Assembly (NCBI RefSeq): GCF_900114435.1
Contig: NZ_FOZK01000003.1
Span: 434,001 to 498,000 of the forward strand
Direction: 5' to 3'
DNA from: Halomicrobium zhouii
GTDB taxonomy: Archaea; Halobacteriota; Halobacteria; Halobacteriales; Haloarculaceae
Length of the DNA: 64,000 bases
In this document: one piece after another, positions 34,070-42,900 of the stretch
Numbering within the stretch: position 1 is the stretch's first letter
Layout of the letters: each line of letters starts with the position of its first letter
The notes under the pieces: generated by a model
Told to the model about the DNA's origin: nothing
The model's input: the letters and a program-made list of their open reading frames with translations, nothing else
Database searches by the model: none
Program-made: the position numbers and the translations under genes

Positions 34070-35011
34070 ATGCCCACGGAGATCGCCGGAATTCACCACG
34101 TCACCGCCGTCGGCAGCGACCCGGGCCGAAACCTGGCGTTCTACACCGAGACGCTGGGACTCAGGCTAGTCAAGCGAAGCATCAACCAGGACGACGTCTC
34201 CGTCTACCACCTGTTCTACGCCGACCACGACGGGACGCCCGGAACGAGCATGACGTTCTTCCCCTACCCGGGCGCGCGTAGCGGTCGCGTCGGGACCGGA
34301 CAGGTCAGCACGACGGCGTTCACGATTCCGGCCGACTCCGTCGAGTTCTGGACGGAACGGCTGGCCGCGGAGGGGGTCGACGTCGACGAGCCCAGCGAGC
34401 GGTTCGGCGACATCGTGGTTCCGTTCCGCGACCCAGACGGACTCCCACTGGAACTCGTCGCGACGGCCGACGCGCCGCCGGCGAACCTGCCCGACGGGCC
34501 CGCCCCCGAGGAACACGCCATCCGAGGGTTCTACGGTGTGACCCTCTCGCTGCAGAGCGCCGAACCGACCGTCGACCTCCTGGAGACGATGGGGTACGAG
34601 GAGACGCAGGCTGGAGGCGACGGCGAGGCCGAGCACGACCGCTGGCGCTTCGAGGCCAGCGGCGACCTGGGGGCAGTCCTCGACGTGGTGGAACAGCCCC
34701 AGGCGCCACGCGGCCAGCCCGGCGCCGGGACGATTCACCACGTCGCGTTCCGGGTCGAAAACGACGAGCAGGAAGAGTGGCGCGAGGTGTTACAGGACGA
34801 GGGGCTCCGGCCGACGCAGATAATCGACCGCAAGTGGTTCAGGTCGGTGTACGTCCGCGAACACGGCGGCATCCTCTTCGAGTTCGCCACGAAGTCGCCA
34901 GGCTACACCGTCGACGAGGACGTGAACGAGCTGGGAGAGAAGCTGGTCCTGCCGGAGTGGCTCGAAGACAGGCGCGGGGAGATCGAGGCCGGACTGCCCG
35001 ACCTGTCCTGA
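34070..35011 (+). CDS. ring-cleaving dioxygenase-like VOC protein (MhqO/CatE-like)
   Basis: A 313-residue protein of two tandem VOC domains (about 5-145 and 155-300). The opening GIHHVTAVGSDPGRNLAFYT with its metal His, and the second-domain GTIHHVAFRVENDEQEEW followed by an EHGGILFEFATKSPGY with the ligand Glu, are typical of the glyoxalase/extradiol group annotated as ring-cleaving dioxygenases. In bacteria these enzymes clear catechol or hydroquinone derivatives. It follows the HxlR gene by 78 bp on the same strand. The exact substrate is unknown. Confidence 0.87.
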   Translation: MPTEIAGIHHVTAVGSDPGRNLAFYTETLGLRLVKRSINQDDVSVYHLFYADHDGTPGTSMTFFPYPGARSGRVGTGQVSTTAFTIPADSVEFWTERLAAEGVDVDEPSERFGDIVVPFRDPDGLPLELVATADAPPANLPDGPAPEEHAIRGFYGVTLSLQSAEPTVDLLETMGYEETQAGGDGEAEHDRWRFEASGDLGAVLDVVEQPQAPRGQPGAGTIHHVAFRVENDEQEEWREVLQDEGLRPTQIIDRKWFRSVYVREHGGILFEFATKSPGYTVDEDVNELGEKLVLPEWLEDRRGEIEAGLPDLS

Positions 35012-35052
35012 GCGGTGTCGTCGGAGGGGGCGAGCGTCAGCGGGGGTGGAGG

Positions 35053-35385
35053 CTACGAAGCGGTGCGGTGGCCGTTCGCTGCGATACGCAACGAGTACGC
35101 GATGGTCACGAGACCGGCGAACTGGAGGAGGCGGACGGCGAGCCGGAACACGTTCTGGTACCGAACGGGAACGACCCGGAAGGTTATCAGCCCCTGTCCG
35201 GCGAGCGCCAGGACGTACGTCACGCCGAAGAGGAGGATCATCCCGATGGAGAGGTACCGCATCGAGCGGTCGTCGTTCCGCCGGAGCCCGCGATAGGCGT
35301 GGACACCGATGTACAGGCCGACGACGGCCGAACCCGTCGCGGCGACCCCGGCCGCGAGCCCGACCGTGTCGAAGAACCCGATCAT
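35053..35385 (-). CDS. small membrane protein paired with a winged-helix regulator
   Basis: A 110-residue protein with three membrane helices (about 5-25, 43-65 and 75-98) and a short basic end. It is of the DUF7521-like type found in haloarchaea directly after an ArsR-like gene. Function unknown; the pairing suggests that the membrane protein senses or modulates the regulator's signal, but that is inference. The ATG at 35385 is 1 bp after the preceding gene's stop, which fixes the start. Confidence 0.65.
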   Translation of the reverse strand: MIGFFDTVGLAAGVAATGSAVVGLYIGVHAYRGLRRNDDRSMRYLSIGMILLFGVTYVLALAGQGLITFRVVPVRYQNVFRLAVRLLQFAGLVTIAYSLRIAANGHRTAS

Positions 35386-35386
35386 C

Positions 35387-35746
35387 TCAGAAGTTCCCCC
35401 ACATCCGCGATAGCTCGTCGGCGACGTCCCCGTCGGCGCGTTCGAGGGTCCACTCGAGGTCCCCGTCACGGATCGTCAGTTCGAACCGGGCGAGCGCGGA
35501 GGCGTACACCGTCTCGTGGTGGCCGTCGCTCCGGGGCCTGGTCCGCTCTTCGAGCAGGTCGAGGTCGCGGAGTTCGTCGACCCGCCGGTAGATGGACGAC
35601 ACCGAGAGGTCACAGCGGTCGCCCAGTTCCTTCGCCGATAGCGGTTCCGCGCTCGTCGCGACGAGGATCGACCGGACGTGCTCGTCGTCGAGTAGCGCGA
35701 CGACGTCGGCCAGGTCGTGGTCCCCGTTCACAACTTCGTCTGTCAT
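35387..35746 (-). CDS. ArsR-like winged-helix regulator
   Basis: A 119-residue DNA-binding protein. The winged HTH covers most of it: LLDDEHVRSILVATSAEPLS, then AKELGDRCDLSVSSIYRRVDEL and RDLDLLEERTRPRSDGHHETVY as the wing. No metal-site cysteine cluster is present (one Cys, in the HTH), so it is not a metal sensor of the classical kind. It is co-transcribed with the small membrane protein gene that follows after 1 bp. Confidence 0.8.
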   Translation of the reverse strand: MTDEVVNGDHDLADVVALLDDEHVRSILVATSAEPLSAKELGDRCDLSVSSIYRRVDELRDLDLLEERTRPRSDGHHETVYASALARFELTIRDGDLEWTLERADGDVADELSRMWGNF

Positions 35747-35826
35747 AAGTGGAAGAAATAGCTTGCTCTCGACCGGCAGGGCCGACGTGCGGTCCGGCCC
35801 GGGGCAGCGGGAACCGGCGGCCGCGC

Positions 35827-37059
35827 TCATTCGTCTCCCTCCAGCCGATAGTAGAACAGCGTCCTCGATCCGATGCCCTCGGGACCGTACACTAGCTGGA
35901 TCCCGTCGGCGTCGGGGCCGTCACTCAGGTCGATAGTCGCCCGGTCGCCCGGACCGACGGCGTCCCGCTCCGACCAGAGCGGTTCCTTCGCTATCTCGCC
36001 GTAGTCGTCCGGGAAGTCGACGTCGTACCACAGCCAGTCCGCGTCGACCTCCTCGCCGGCCTCGTGTCGGATCGTGACGGTCCGCGCGTCGGCGTCGAAC
36101 GACGCCCCCCAGGTGACCTGCGGCGGATCGCGAATCGGGTCGCGGTCCCGGTCCGGCGCCAGCGGGACGCGCGCCTCGACCCGCGCGAGGCGCCCTTCCA
36201 CCCCGACGTCGGCCGTCTCGGCCTCGGACGTGAGTTCGTGCGGCTCGTCCTCGAGGATCCGCCGGATCCGTCCGGCTGGGACGGCCTGCCCCTCGGGATA
36301 CCGCTCCAGGAGGATCTGGTAGCTGGCGTCGCTGATCCTGAAGGCGTCCGCGCCCATCGTCGCGTACTCCGTGGCGAGGCCCGGGTGGCCGCTGCCGACG
36401 TACAGCAGCCGACTCGCTCCGACGGCCTCGGTGACCGCAGCGAAGTCGTCGTCGGCCTCGTGGTACCGTTCGACGTCGCCGCGCCCCGCGTCGATGGTCG
36501 CCTCCAGGTTCGTCGCGTCGAAGCCGACGCTGCTCGTCCAGACGACGACGCCGTCGCGCACCGCAACGCGCCGGGGGACGTCGGAGCGGGCGTACAGGTC
36601 GTAGTCGCGGTAGGACCCGTCCGGTTCGTAGGCGGTGTCGGCGAGCGTCGCCGCGACCTCGTCGGCGGCGAACTCGGCCTCGATCACCGTCGCGAGGTTC
36701 GTGGTGACGAGTCGGTCGTAGTTCTCGTATCCGATCCCGAAGTAGTCAAGTTCGGCCCGGTGGTAGCCCCTGCGGGCTACGAACTCCTCCGGGACGGGGC
36801 CGTCGAACGGTCCCGGTTCGGCGTACGTGATCAGCCAGTCGTCGTCGGTTTCGACGACCGACTGGGACGGGAGCCATCGCCGGTAGTCGGGCGGGCCGGC
36901 GTCGGGGACGTCGACGCGCCCGTACGATGGTTTGCTACCGAGCGGCGGGAGTCCGGTACACCCCGCCGCGCTCGCCGTCAGTCCGGTCGTCGCGGCCAAC
37001 GCGCCGGCCCTGAGGAGGGAGCGACGCGTCGGTCGGGAGGGCTCGTCAGTGGGATTCAT
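35827..37059 (-). CDS. Tat-exported lipoprotein of unknown function
   Basis: A 410-residue secreted protein. The N terminus has a twin-arginine signal (TRRSLLRAGALAATTG) ending in a lipobox-like AAGC at about residue 34, so it should be lipid-anchored outside the membrane by the Tat route, as is usual in haloarchaea. The mature part is acidic and I do not recognise a domain. The ATG at 37059 is chosen over one nine codons upstream because it sits directly before the signal. A minus-strand TATA (ATTTAAAC) lies near 37137-37144. It is 80 bp upstream of the winged-helix regulator gene and in the same direction. Confidence 0.75.
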   Translation of the reverse strand: MNPTDEPSRPTRRSLLRAGALAATTGLTASAAGCTGLPPLGSKPSYGRVDVPDAGPPDYRRWLPSQSVVETDDDWLITYAEPGPFDGPVPEEFVARRGYHRAELDYFGIGYENYDRLVTTNLATVIEAEFAADEVAATLADTAYEPDGSYRDYDLYARSDVPRRVAVRDGVVVWTSSVGFDATNLEATIDAGRGDVERYHEADDDFAAVTEAVGASRLLYVGSGHPGLATEYATMGADAFRISDASYQILLERYPEGQAVPAGRIRRILEDEPHELTSEAETADVGVEGRLARVEARVPLAPDRDRDPIRDPPQVTWGASFDADARTVTIRHEAGEEVDADWLWYDVDFPDDYGEIAKEPLWSERDAVGPGDRATIDLSDGPDADGIQLVYGPEGIGSRTLFYYRLEGDE

Positions 37060-37187
37060 CGTCGCATTCGAGAGGCTGACCGCCATCCCCTTGATAACAG
37101 CACGTCGACCGCGGGGTCGCGCACACCGGCGAAGGGTTTAAATAATCGGCAGCCACCCGGCGGGTACTCCGTACGCAGTCTGGAAGT

Positions 37188-37232
37188 GACTGCGGCGGTA
37201 AGGACTTCGGCGGTAAAGACTGCGGCGGTAAG
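37188..37232. repeat. three 15-bp tandem repeats
   Basis: The unit GACTGCGGCGGTAAG occurs at 37188-37202, in a variant form at 37203-37217 and again exactly at 37218-37232. It lies in the gap between the lipoprotein gene promoter and the SpoVR stop. Function unknown; possibly slippage. Confidence 0.7.
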
Positions 37233-37314
37233 TTCGGACCGTCAGCCGGCGAAGCGGGGCGTCACGGGCGCGCCACGTCCGGGAGAAGGGGCGATCGGGT
37301 CGGCTACCGGACGT

Positions 37315-39309
37315 TCAGGCCAGCCACTCCTCGGGCTTGGTGTCGTAGTCGATGTCGTCGGCCGCGAGGTGTTCGACCTCGGCCCAGTCGACCTCCTGGA
37401 CGGTGACTTCCTCGCCGTCGTAGCGCAGGCGCTTGCCCACCTCCTCGGGTTCGGGTTCGCGGTCCCGTCGCCGGGCCACCTCCACGTCGTGTTCGTCGAA
37501 CACCTTGTCGATGGTCAGGAGGTTCACGGGCCGGCCCCACAGTTCGAAGACGCGTTCGAGCGTGTCCTTTGCCTGCTCCATGTCGAGGACGACGCCGTTG
37601 AACTGGTGGGTGAGCAGCAGTTCGTTGCGATTCTGATAGTTCCCATCCTCCACAGTGATGGTGGGCTTGCCGAAGTTGGTGAACTGCAACATCAGCTTCT
37701 TCTTGACGTCGCGGTAGTCCGTCGAGGTCACCCGGTAGTCGCCGGTGGACTGGGTGTACTCGTAGGTGAAGTAGTCGTTGTCGTCGACGAACTCCTGGCT
37801 GAGGAACTCGTCGAGGAAGGTGACGTCGTTGTGGCTCTCACGGATCTCGCGCATGCGGTCCCAGCCGCGGGCGTAGTCCACGTCCGCGAGGGCTTCCGCG
37901 ACGCTCTCGTACCGGGAGTCGTCGAACATGTACCGCGAGATGCGCTCCAGGTCCTCCTGCCCGATGCGCGAGACGAACCCGCGGTACTGGGGCTTGACCA
38001 GCGAGTAGTGGCGCTCGGCCAGCCCCTCGTAGGTGAGGACCTTCCAGGGGTACCGTTCGACGTCGAAATCACCGCTCTTCGCGGCTTCCAGCATCTCCGT
38101 GTCGACCCGCGGGTCGTCCGCGGGAATCTCGTCGAGCGACCCGGGAATGTCCTGAAGCCAGGGTTCGGGCGCGAGGTTGTCCTGGACCTCGCGGAAGTCG
38201 ACGACGTCCTGGAAGTTCCGCCAGGTGATCCCCTCGACCCGGAGGAGTCGCTCGGCGACCTCCCGGCGGTTGACCGTGTTTTCCACGTAACTCCACAGTT
38301 CGAGGCCTAATTTGTAGGGATTGAGTCCCCCAGAGCCGAGCACTTTCGCCATGTGGTCGGCGTAGAGGACGAACTCGTCGTCACCGGCGAAACCCTCCTC
38401 GCCCATCATCTTCGATTCCCAAAAACTGGCCCACCCCTCGTTCATCACCTTCGTCATCTTCTGGGGGGCGAAGTAGTAGGCCTCGCGGCGGAGGATTTCG
38501 AGGACGTCGACCTGCCAGTCTTCCATCTCGACGGCCTTCTCGCCGTCCTCGTCGTACTGCATGCCGTGGGTCCGGAGGAAGGCCAGCAGGTCCTTCTCCG
38601 GTTCGGCGGGGAAGGTGATCGAGTCGTCGTCGGCCGACTGGGCGTCCAGCCACTCCTGGCTGAACACCTGCTTTTTGACCTCGTCGGAGACGTTCAGGTC
38701 CTCCAGCTGGTCGGCGACGTCCTCGAAGTCCTCGTCTATCTCGGGGACGTCCGGGTCGCCGACGGGGGCGTAGGGCCGGTGCTGGTCGATGTTGTCCTCG
38801 AGGCAGAGGACGTGGTCGATCCACTTCTCGACTTCTGCTCGATCGATCTCCGGGTCCTGCATGTACTCCCGGATGGTGTCGCCGTGGCGGGCCAACATTG
38901 CGGAGGCGTCGGGATTGTCCGCGAACATCCCGAACCACTCGTTGTTCGAGAAGAAGTCTGCGTGGGCCTCGACGTGGGTGATGACGGCCTTCTGGTCGGC
39001 CAGGTCGTTCGACTCCTGGAGGAACGCGTGGGCGGGGTTGTCGTTGTTGACGATCTCGAACGCCTTGCCCCCGAGGAACTGGCCCTGCTTTTGCTGGCGG
39101 TCGTAGGCCATTCCCCAGCGCCAGTGGGGGTAGCGCTGCTGGAACCCACCGTAGGCGATGAGTTCGTTCATCTCGTCGTAGTCGACGATCCAGTAGTTCA
39201 CCGGGTACGGCTCCAGTCCGAGGTGTTTGGCCAGGTTGGCTGCCTCCTCGACCGGTTCCTCGAGTTGCTCGGCCGCGCGCTGGGCGCGGATGCGGTCCTT
39301 TCTGCTCAT
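37315..39309 (-). CDS. SpoVR family protein
   Basis: A 664-residue soluble protein of the SpoVR/YcgB family, whose molecular role is not settled. Typical blocks are [21 protein letters not shown] near the start, [14 protein letters not shown], and [14 protein letters not shown] with conserved His and Asn. [10 protein letters not shown] and [12 protein letters not shown] lie in the second half. It is slightly longer than bacterial SpoVR (about 470-510 aa) because of an acidic central insertion. Its ATG overlaps the DUF444 gene's stop by 4 bases, the last step of a four-gene unit with two PrkA kinases. Bacteria encode the same families for stress and stationary-phase survival. Confidence 0.92.
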   Translation of the reverse strand: MSRKDRIRAQRAAEQLEEPVEEAANLAKHLGLEPYPVNYWIVDYDEMNELIAYGGFQQRYPHWRWGMAYDRQQKQGQFLGGKAFEIVNNDNPAHAFLQESNDLADQKAVITHVEAHADFFSNNEWFGMFADNPDASAMLARHGDTIREYMQDPEIDRAEVEKWIDHVLCLEDNIDQHRPYAPVGDPDVPEIDEDFEDVADQLEDLNVSDEVKKQVFSQEWLDAQSADDDSITFPAEPEKDLLAFLRTHGMQYDEDGEKAVEMEDWQVDVLEILRREAYYFAPQKMTKVMNEGWASFWESKMMGEEGFAGDDEFVLYADHMAKVLGSGGLNPYKLGLELWSYVENTVNRREVAERLLRVEGITWRNFQDVVDFREVQDNLAPEPWLQDIPGSLDEIPADDPRVDTEMLEAAKSGDFDVERYPWKVLTYEGLAERHYSLVKPQYRGFVSRIGQEDLERISRYMFDDSRYESVAEALADVDYARGWDRMREIRESHNDVTFLDEFLSQEFVDDNDYFTYEYTQSTGDYRVTSTDYRDVKKKLMLQFTNFGKPTITVEDGNYQNRNELLLTHQFNGVVLDMEQAKDTLERVFELWGRPVNLLTIDKVFDEHDVEVARRRDREPEPEEVGKRLRYDGEEVTVQEVDWAEVEHLAADDIDYDTKPEEWLA

Positions 39310-40622
39310 GCGTCTTCCTCCTCCGTGCTCAGAATCTCGTAGATGGCGTCGACGACGTCCTCCGGCGAGGAGACGTAGGCGACGGCGACGTCGCCCGCGT
39401 CGCGGAAGTGACGCCCGACCTCCTCCGCGTGGGTCGCGTTGATCGCGTTCCCGCTGGGCTGGGTCTCCACGTAGGCGTGGAGGTTCGCCGGAATCTGCTC
39501 CATCAGCGGGATGACGTGCTCCTCGGTGTCGTTCGAGGAGTTCTCGGAGTCACCGGCGGCGAACACGTAGCGGTTCCACTCGCTCCAGGGGTACTCCGCT
39601 TCGAGGCGCTCCATCGCCACCTCGTAGGCGCTGGAGATGCGCGTCCCACCACCGGAACGGATGCCGAAGAACTCCTCGCGGTCGACCTCCCAGGCGTCGG
39701 CGTCGTGGGCGATGTAGACGAACTCGGCGTTGTCGTACTTGCCCTGGAGGTACCAGTCCAGCGGGGTGAACGTCCGCTCGACGAGTTCGCGCTTCTTCTG
39801 GCGCATGCTCCCCGAGACGTCGCGGATGTTGACCACGACGACGTTGCGCTCTTTCTCCTCGACGATCTCGGGGTAGCGGTAGCGCTCGTCCTCGCGGCGG
39901 AAGGGGATCTGGTCGACCCCTTCCCGGCGGATGCGTGCCGCCGTGTCGGTTCGCTCGACGTTCGCCTCCATCTCCTCGATGGAGTCCCACGTGGCCTTCT
40001 CGGCGTCGTCTATCTCGTCGTAGGTCTCCTCCAGCCAGGCCTTCGAGACGGGGACGTGCTGGTCGCGGGCCCAGTCGAAGACGGTCGCCGGGCCCCAGCC
40101 GTCGACCTTGAGCGCCTCGCGGACGAACTCGCGGTCGAAGTCCATCGCCAGCTTGCGCTTGAGTCCCTCCTTGAACAGGTGCTCGAAGTCGAGCGTGCTG
40201 GAGGGACCGGTCCGGGTGATGTCCGTGAAGTCGCCCTCGGACTCCTCGACGACCTTCTTCCCCTTCGGGTCGAGGTCGAGGCCGAGTTGCTCGTCGAGTT
40301 CCTGGGCGAACTCCTCGGGGTTCATCTCGTAGTACTCGTGCTCGCCGCCTTCCTCGCCCGGTTCGCCGTCCTCGTCGCCGTCGCCGGGCTGCGGCTGGGG
40401 CTGGCCGACGGGGTCGCCCTCCTCGGCGCCCTCGCCCTGGCCGACACCACCCGTGTCGCGCTGGTCGTAGGCGAACTCGGGGAGGTCGACGATCTTGATG
40501 GGGATCCGTACCTCGTCCTGGCGGCTCTGGCCCAGGTCGCCGTACTGGATGAACTCCGCCAGGTCCTGGCGACGCTCCTCGCCGACCGCGCGGTACCGTT
40601 CGAGGTCCTCTCTCAGTCCCAT
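39306..40622 (-). CDS. DUF444 (YeaH/YhbH) family protein with VWA-like domain
   Basis: A 438-residue protein. A Gly/Glu/Pro-rich low-complexity stretch (about 48-90) separates an N-terminal part from a von Willebrand A-like domain. In that domain [20 protein letters not shown] carries the DxSxS metal-ion site (about 245). The [17 protein letters not shown] block is also characteristic. In E. coli the homolog YeaH is co-expressed with the kinase YeaG and may be its partner or substrate. It overlaps the preceding kinase gene by 10 bases and the SpoVR gene by 4. ATG at 40622. Confidence 0.92.
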   Translation of the reverse strand: MGLREDLERYRAVGEERRQDLAEFIQYGDLGQSRQDEVRIPIKIVDLPEFAYDQRDTGGVGQGEGAEEGDPVGQPQPQPGDGDEDGEPGEEGGEHEYYEMNPEEFAQELDEQLGLDLDPKGKKVVEESEGDFTDITRTGPSSTLDFEHLFKEGLKRKLAMDFDREFVREALKVDGWGPATVFDWARDQHVPVSKAWLEETYDEIDDAEKATWDSIEEMEANVERTDTAARIRREGVDQIPFRREDERYRYPEIVEEKERNVVVVNIRDVSGSMRQKKRELVERTFTPLDWYLQGKYDNAEFVYIAHDADAWEVDREEFFGIRSGGGTRISSAYEVAMERLEAEYPWSEWNRYVFAAGDSENSSNDTEEHVIPLMEQIPANLHAYVETQPSGNAINATHAEEVGRHFRDAGDVAVAYVSSPEDVVDAIYEILSTEEEDA

Positions 40623-42895
40623 TTGTAGCTCACCTGGCTCATGACGTAGCGACTCGTCAACTCGGCCGAGGCCTCGCTGTAGCCGAACAGTTCCTGCATG
40701 TTCCGGACGGTCTTGGCCTTCAGGTCGGCCGTCTCCGTCCCGCTCGGCGGGTTGTCCCACTGCCGCGGGTCGAAGTCCTCGTAGGTCCGCTTGACGGCGT
40801 CCCAGTCGTGGCTCTCGAGGACGGTCTCGATGACCGGTATCTCCTTGGGGTTGACGTCCTCGACGCGGAACTCGTGGTCGCGGGACTGCCAGGCGTGGCG
40901 GTTGAGCGCGGTGATGATCTTCTCGGTCCGGAAGTGGCGGACGGCCTCGTCTGGCGCGTTCCCCTCGTAGTTCCGGTCGTCGAACCGACCGAGGTGCTCG
41001 ATCTCGAACACCTTCATCTTCAGCGGGTCCGGCTCCTCGTACTCGCCGCGGTCGTTCTCGATCTGTTCGCCCGCCTCCCAGGCGTAGACGTGCTCGATGT
41101 ACTCCTCGACGGTGGCCTGGTCGACGCGCTTGTCGCGCATGACGGCGTCGAGGACGTCCCGCTCCTGCTCGGTGAAGACGTGGTTCTTCACGGGGACGAC
41201 GCGCTCCTCGAACTCGCTGGCCTCGGTCGGCGAGAACACCGGCGCGCCGCCGAGGTTCTCCGCCATCGTGTTCAGCACGTCCCGGGGCATGATCACGTTC
41301 TCGACGTCCAGGTCGGCGTGGTGGCGGTCCTGCCGGTCGTGCAGCAGGTCGGCGATGACGTCCCGCGTAAACGTCACGGGGATGCCGTGCTCGCCGTCGT
41401 TGGCGTCCGTATCGAGTTCGTAGTCGTCGACGTCGATGCGCTCGTCGCCCTCCTGGAGGTACCCCCGGTCGAAGAGGAGGGCCTTGTCGACCAGGTCCAG
41501 CCCGGCGGGTATCTCACCGGCGTCCAGCCGGGAGGCGACGGCGTACAGCGCCGCCGCCTCGATGGCGTGGGGCGCCAGTTCCTTGCCGGTGACCTCGTTG
41601 GAGCTATCGCGAACCTGGACGGTCAGGGGTTCCTGGATCCACTCCTCCAGTTCCTCCCAGGAGTCGGCCTGCCACACCGACGTCTCGTTGGTCAACTCGC
41701 GGCGCAGCAACTCGGCCTCCAGCGAGAGGTTGGTGAGGTAGCTGAACTCGTGTTTGTCCAGCCGACGCTTGAGCGCCTTCAGCGGGTCCTGGCCCTCGCG
41801 CTCGGCGTGTTGATTGAGCTGGGCCTCCAGGTCGGGATTCGAGATGATGACGAGCTGCGTGTCGATGTCCATCCCGATGCCCTTGTCCAGCTTGACGTGG
41901 CCCTCGTCGGGCACGTTCAGCAGTTTCTGGAGCAGGTCGGCGTGCTGGGCCGCGTCCTCGACGATGGTCAGGAGGCCGTTGCCCTGCGAGAGGACGCCGT
42001 CGTAGCTGAACGCCTGCGGGTTCTTCCGGCCCCGGGAGTCCAGTTCGCGGAGCATGCCGTGCATCCAGGACCCGACGAGGCGTTCCTTGGGCGAACCCTC
42101 GTCTTCGGAGTGGAGGACGCCGATGCCGTCGCCGACGTCGACGACGTAGTTTTTCACCCGGAGGTGCCGGGGGTCCGTCACGGTCGAGAACAGGTCCTCG
42201 CTCCCCTCGCGCCGGTAGAGTTCCTCCAGGAAGTCGTACGCTTCGCGGCTGAAGGGATCCAGTTTCCCATCGACGCGGACGGGGACGTGGTCGTCGAGGC
42301 GTTCGTTGAGGTCCGCGACGAGTTCGTCCCGGACGTCGTCGGGGAACACCGACAGCGGGTGGGCCTGGACCGGGCTCTCGTACCAGTCGTCCTCGTCCTC
42401 GACCGGGCTGTCCCCGTAGGTGATGCCCGTGCTGGTCTCGCCCGCGCCGGCGACGTTCCACTCGACGGTGTAGCGGCGACCGGCGTCGGTCTTGGAGTAC
42501 TCGCGCAGGCCGTTGATGAGACACCGCTTCAGTTCGGACTTGCCGGTCGCCGTGGGGCCTTCGAGCCAGATTATCTTCTCGTCCTTGCCCCGGCCCGCTG
42601 CTATCGATCGGAGGTCGTCGACGAAGTCGTTGAGCACCTCCGTGTTGCCGAGGATGGCGTGTTCGCCGTCGTTGTGCGGGTCGTCGAAGAACTGGTAGCG
42701 TTCCTTCTCCTCGCCCTCCTCGATGACGGTCCTGGTTCCGGCCTCCTCGATGGCCTCCAGGAGGTACTTCGAGGCGTGAGCGGCCAGCCCGGGGTCTTCG
42801 AGGATAGCGTCCACGTACTCCGAGAGGGTCATCGGCTCCTGGTAGGTGGCGTCGAGCGCGTCGTCGGCGCGGCCGATGAAGTCCTCTGCCGTCAT
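40613..42895 (-). CDS. PrkA-type serine protein kinase, diverged second copy
   Basis: A 760-residue protein of the PrkA (YeaG-like) family: an AAA-type ATPase core with Walker A in [14 protein letters not shown] (about 128-141), and later [18 protein letters not shown] and the helical PrkA C-terminal domain. Compared with the first copy it is about 70 residues longer, has extra segments in the middle ([19 protein letters not shown]) and its Walker A has Thr-Ala instead of Val-Gly. It starts 5 bp after the first kinase gene stop. Keeping both in one operon suggests a heteromeric kinase or two targets. ATG at 42895; the longer upstream frame is arginine-rich shadow. Confidence 0.9.
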   Translation of the reverse strand: MTAEDFIGRADDALDATYQEPMTLSEYVDAILEDPGLAAHASKYLLEAIEEAGTRTVIEEGEEKERYQFFDDPHNDGEHAILGNTEVLNDFVDDLRSIAAGRGKDEKIIWLEGPTATGKSELKRCLINGLREYSKTDAGRRYTVEWNVAGAGETSTGITYGDSPVEDEDDWYESPVQAHPLSVFPDDVRDELVADLNERLDDHVPVRVDGKLDPFSREAYDFLEELYRREGSEDLFSTVTDPRHLRVKNYVVDVGDGIGVLHSEDEGSPKERLVGSWMHGMLRELDSRGRKNPQAFSYDGVLSQGNGLLTIVEDAAQHADLLQKLLNVPDEGHVKLDKGIGMDIDTQLVIISNPDLEAQLNQHAEREGQDPLKALKRRLDKHEFSYLTNLSLEAELLRRELTNETSVWQADSWEELEEWIQEPLTVQVRDSSNEVTGKELAPHAIEAAALYAVASRLDAGEIPAGLDLVDKALLFDRGYLQEGDERIDVDDYELDTDANDGEHGIPVTFTRDVIADLLHDRQDRHHADLDVENVIMPRDVLNTMAENLGGAPVFSPTEASEFEERVVPVKNHVFTEQERDVLDAVMRDKRVDQATVEEYIEHVYAWEAGEQIENDRGEYEEPDPLKMKVFEIEHLGRFDDRNYEGNAPDEAVRHFRTEKIITALNRHAWQSRDHEFRVEDVNPKEIPVIETVLESHDWDAVKRTYEDFDPRQWDNPPSGTETADLKAKTVRNMQELFGYSEASAELTSRYVMSQVSYKWD

Positions 42896-42900
42896 GGTGG

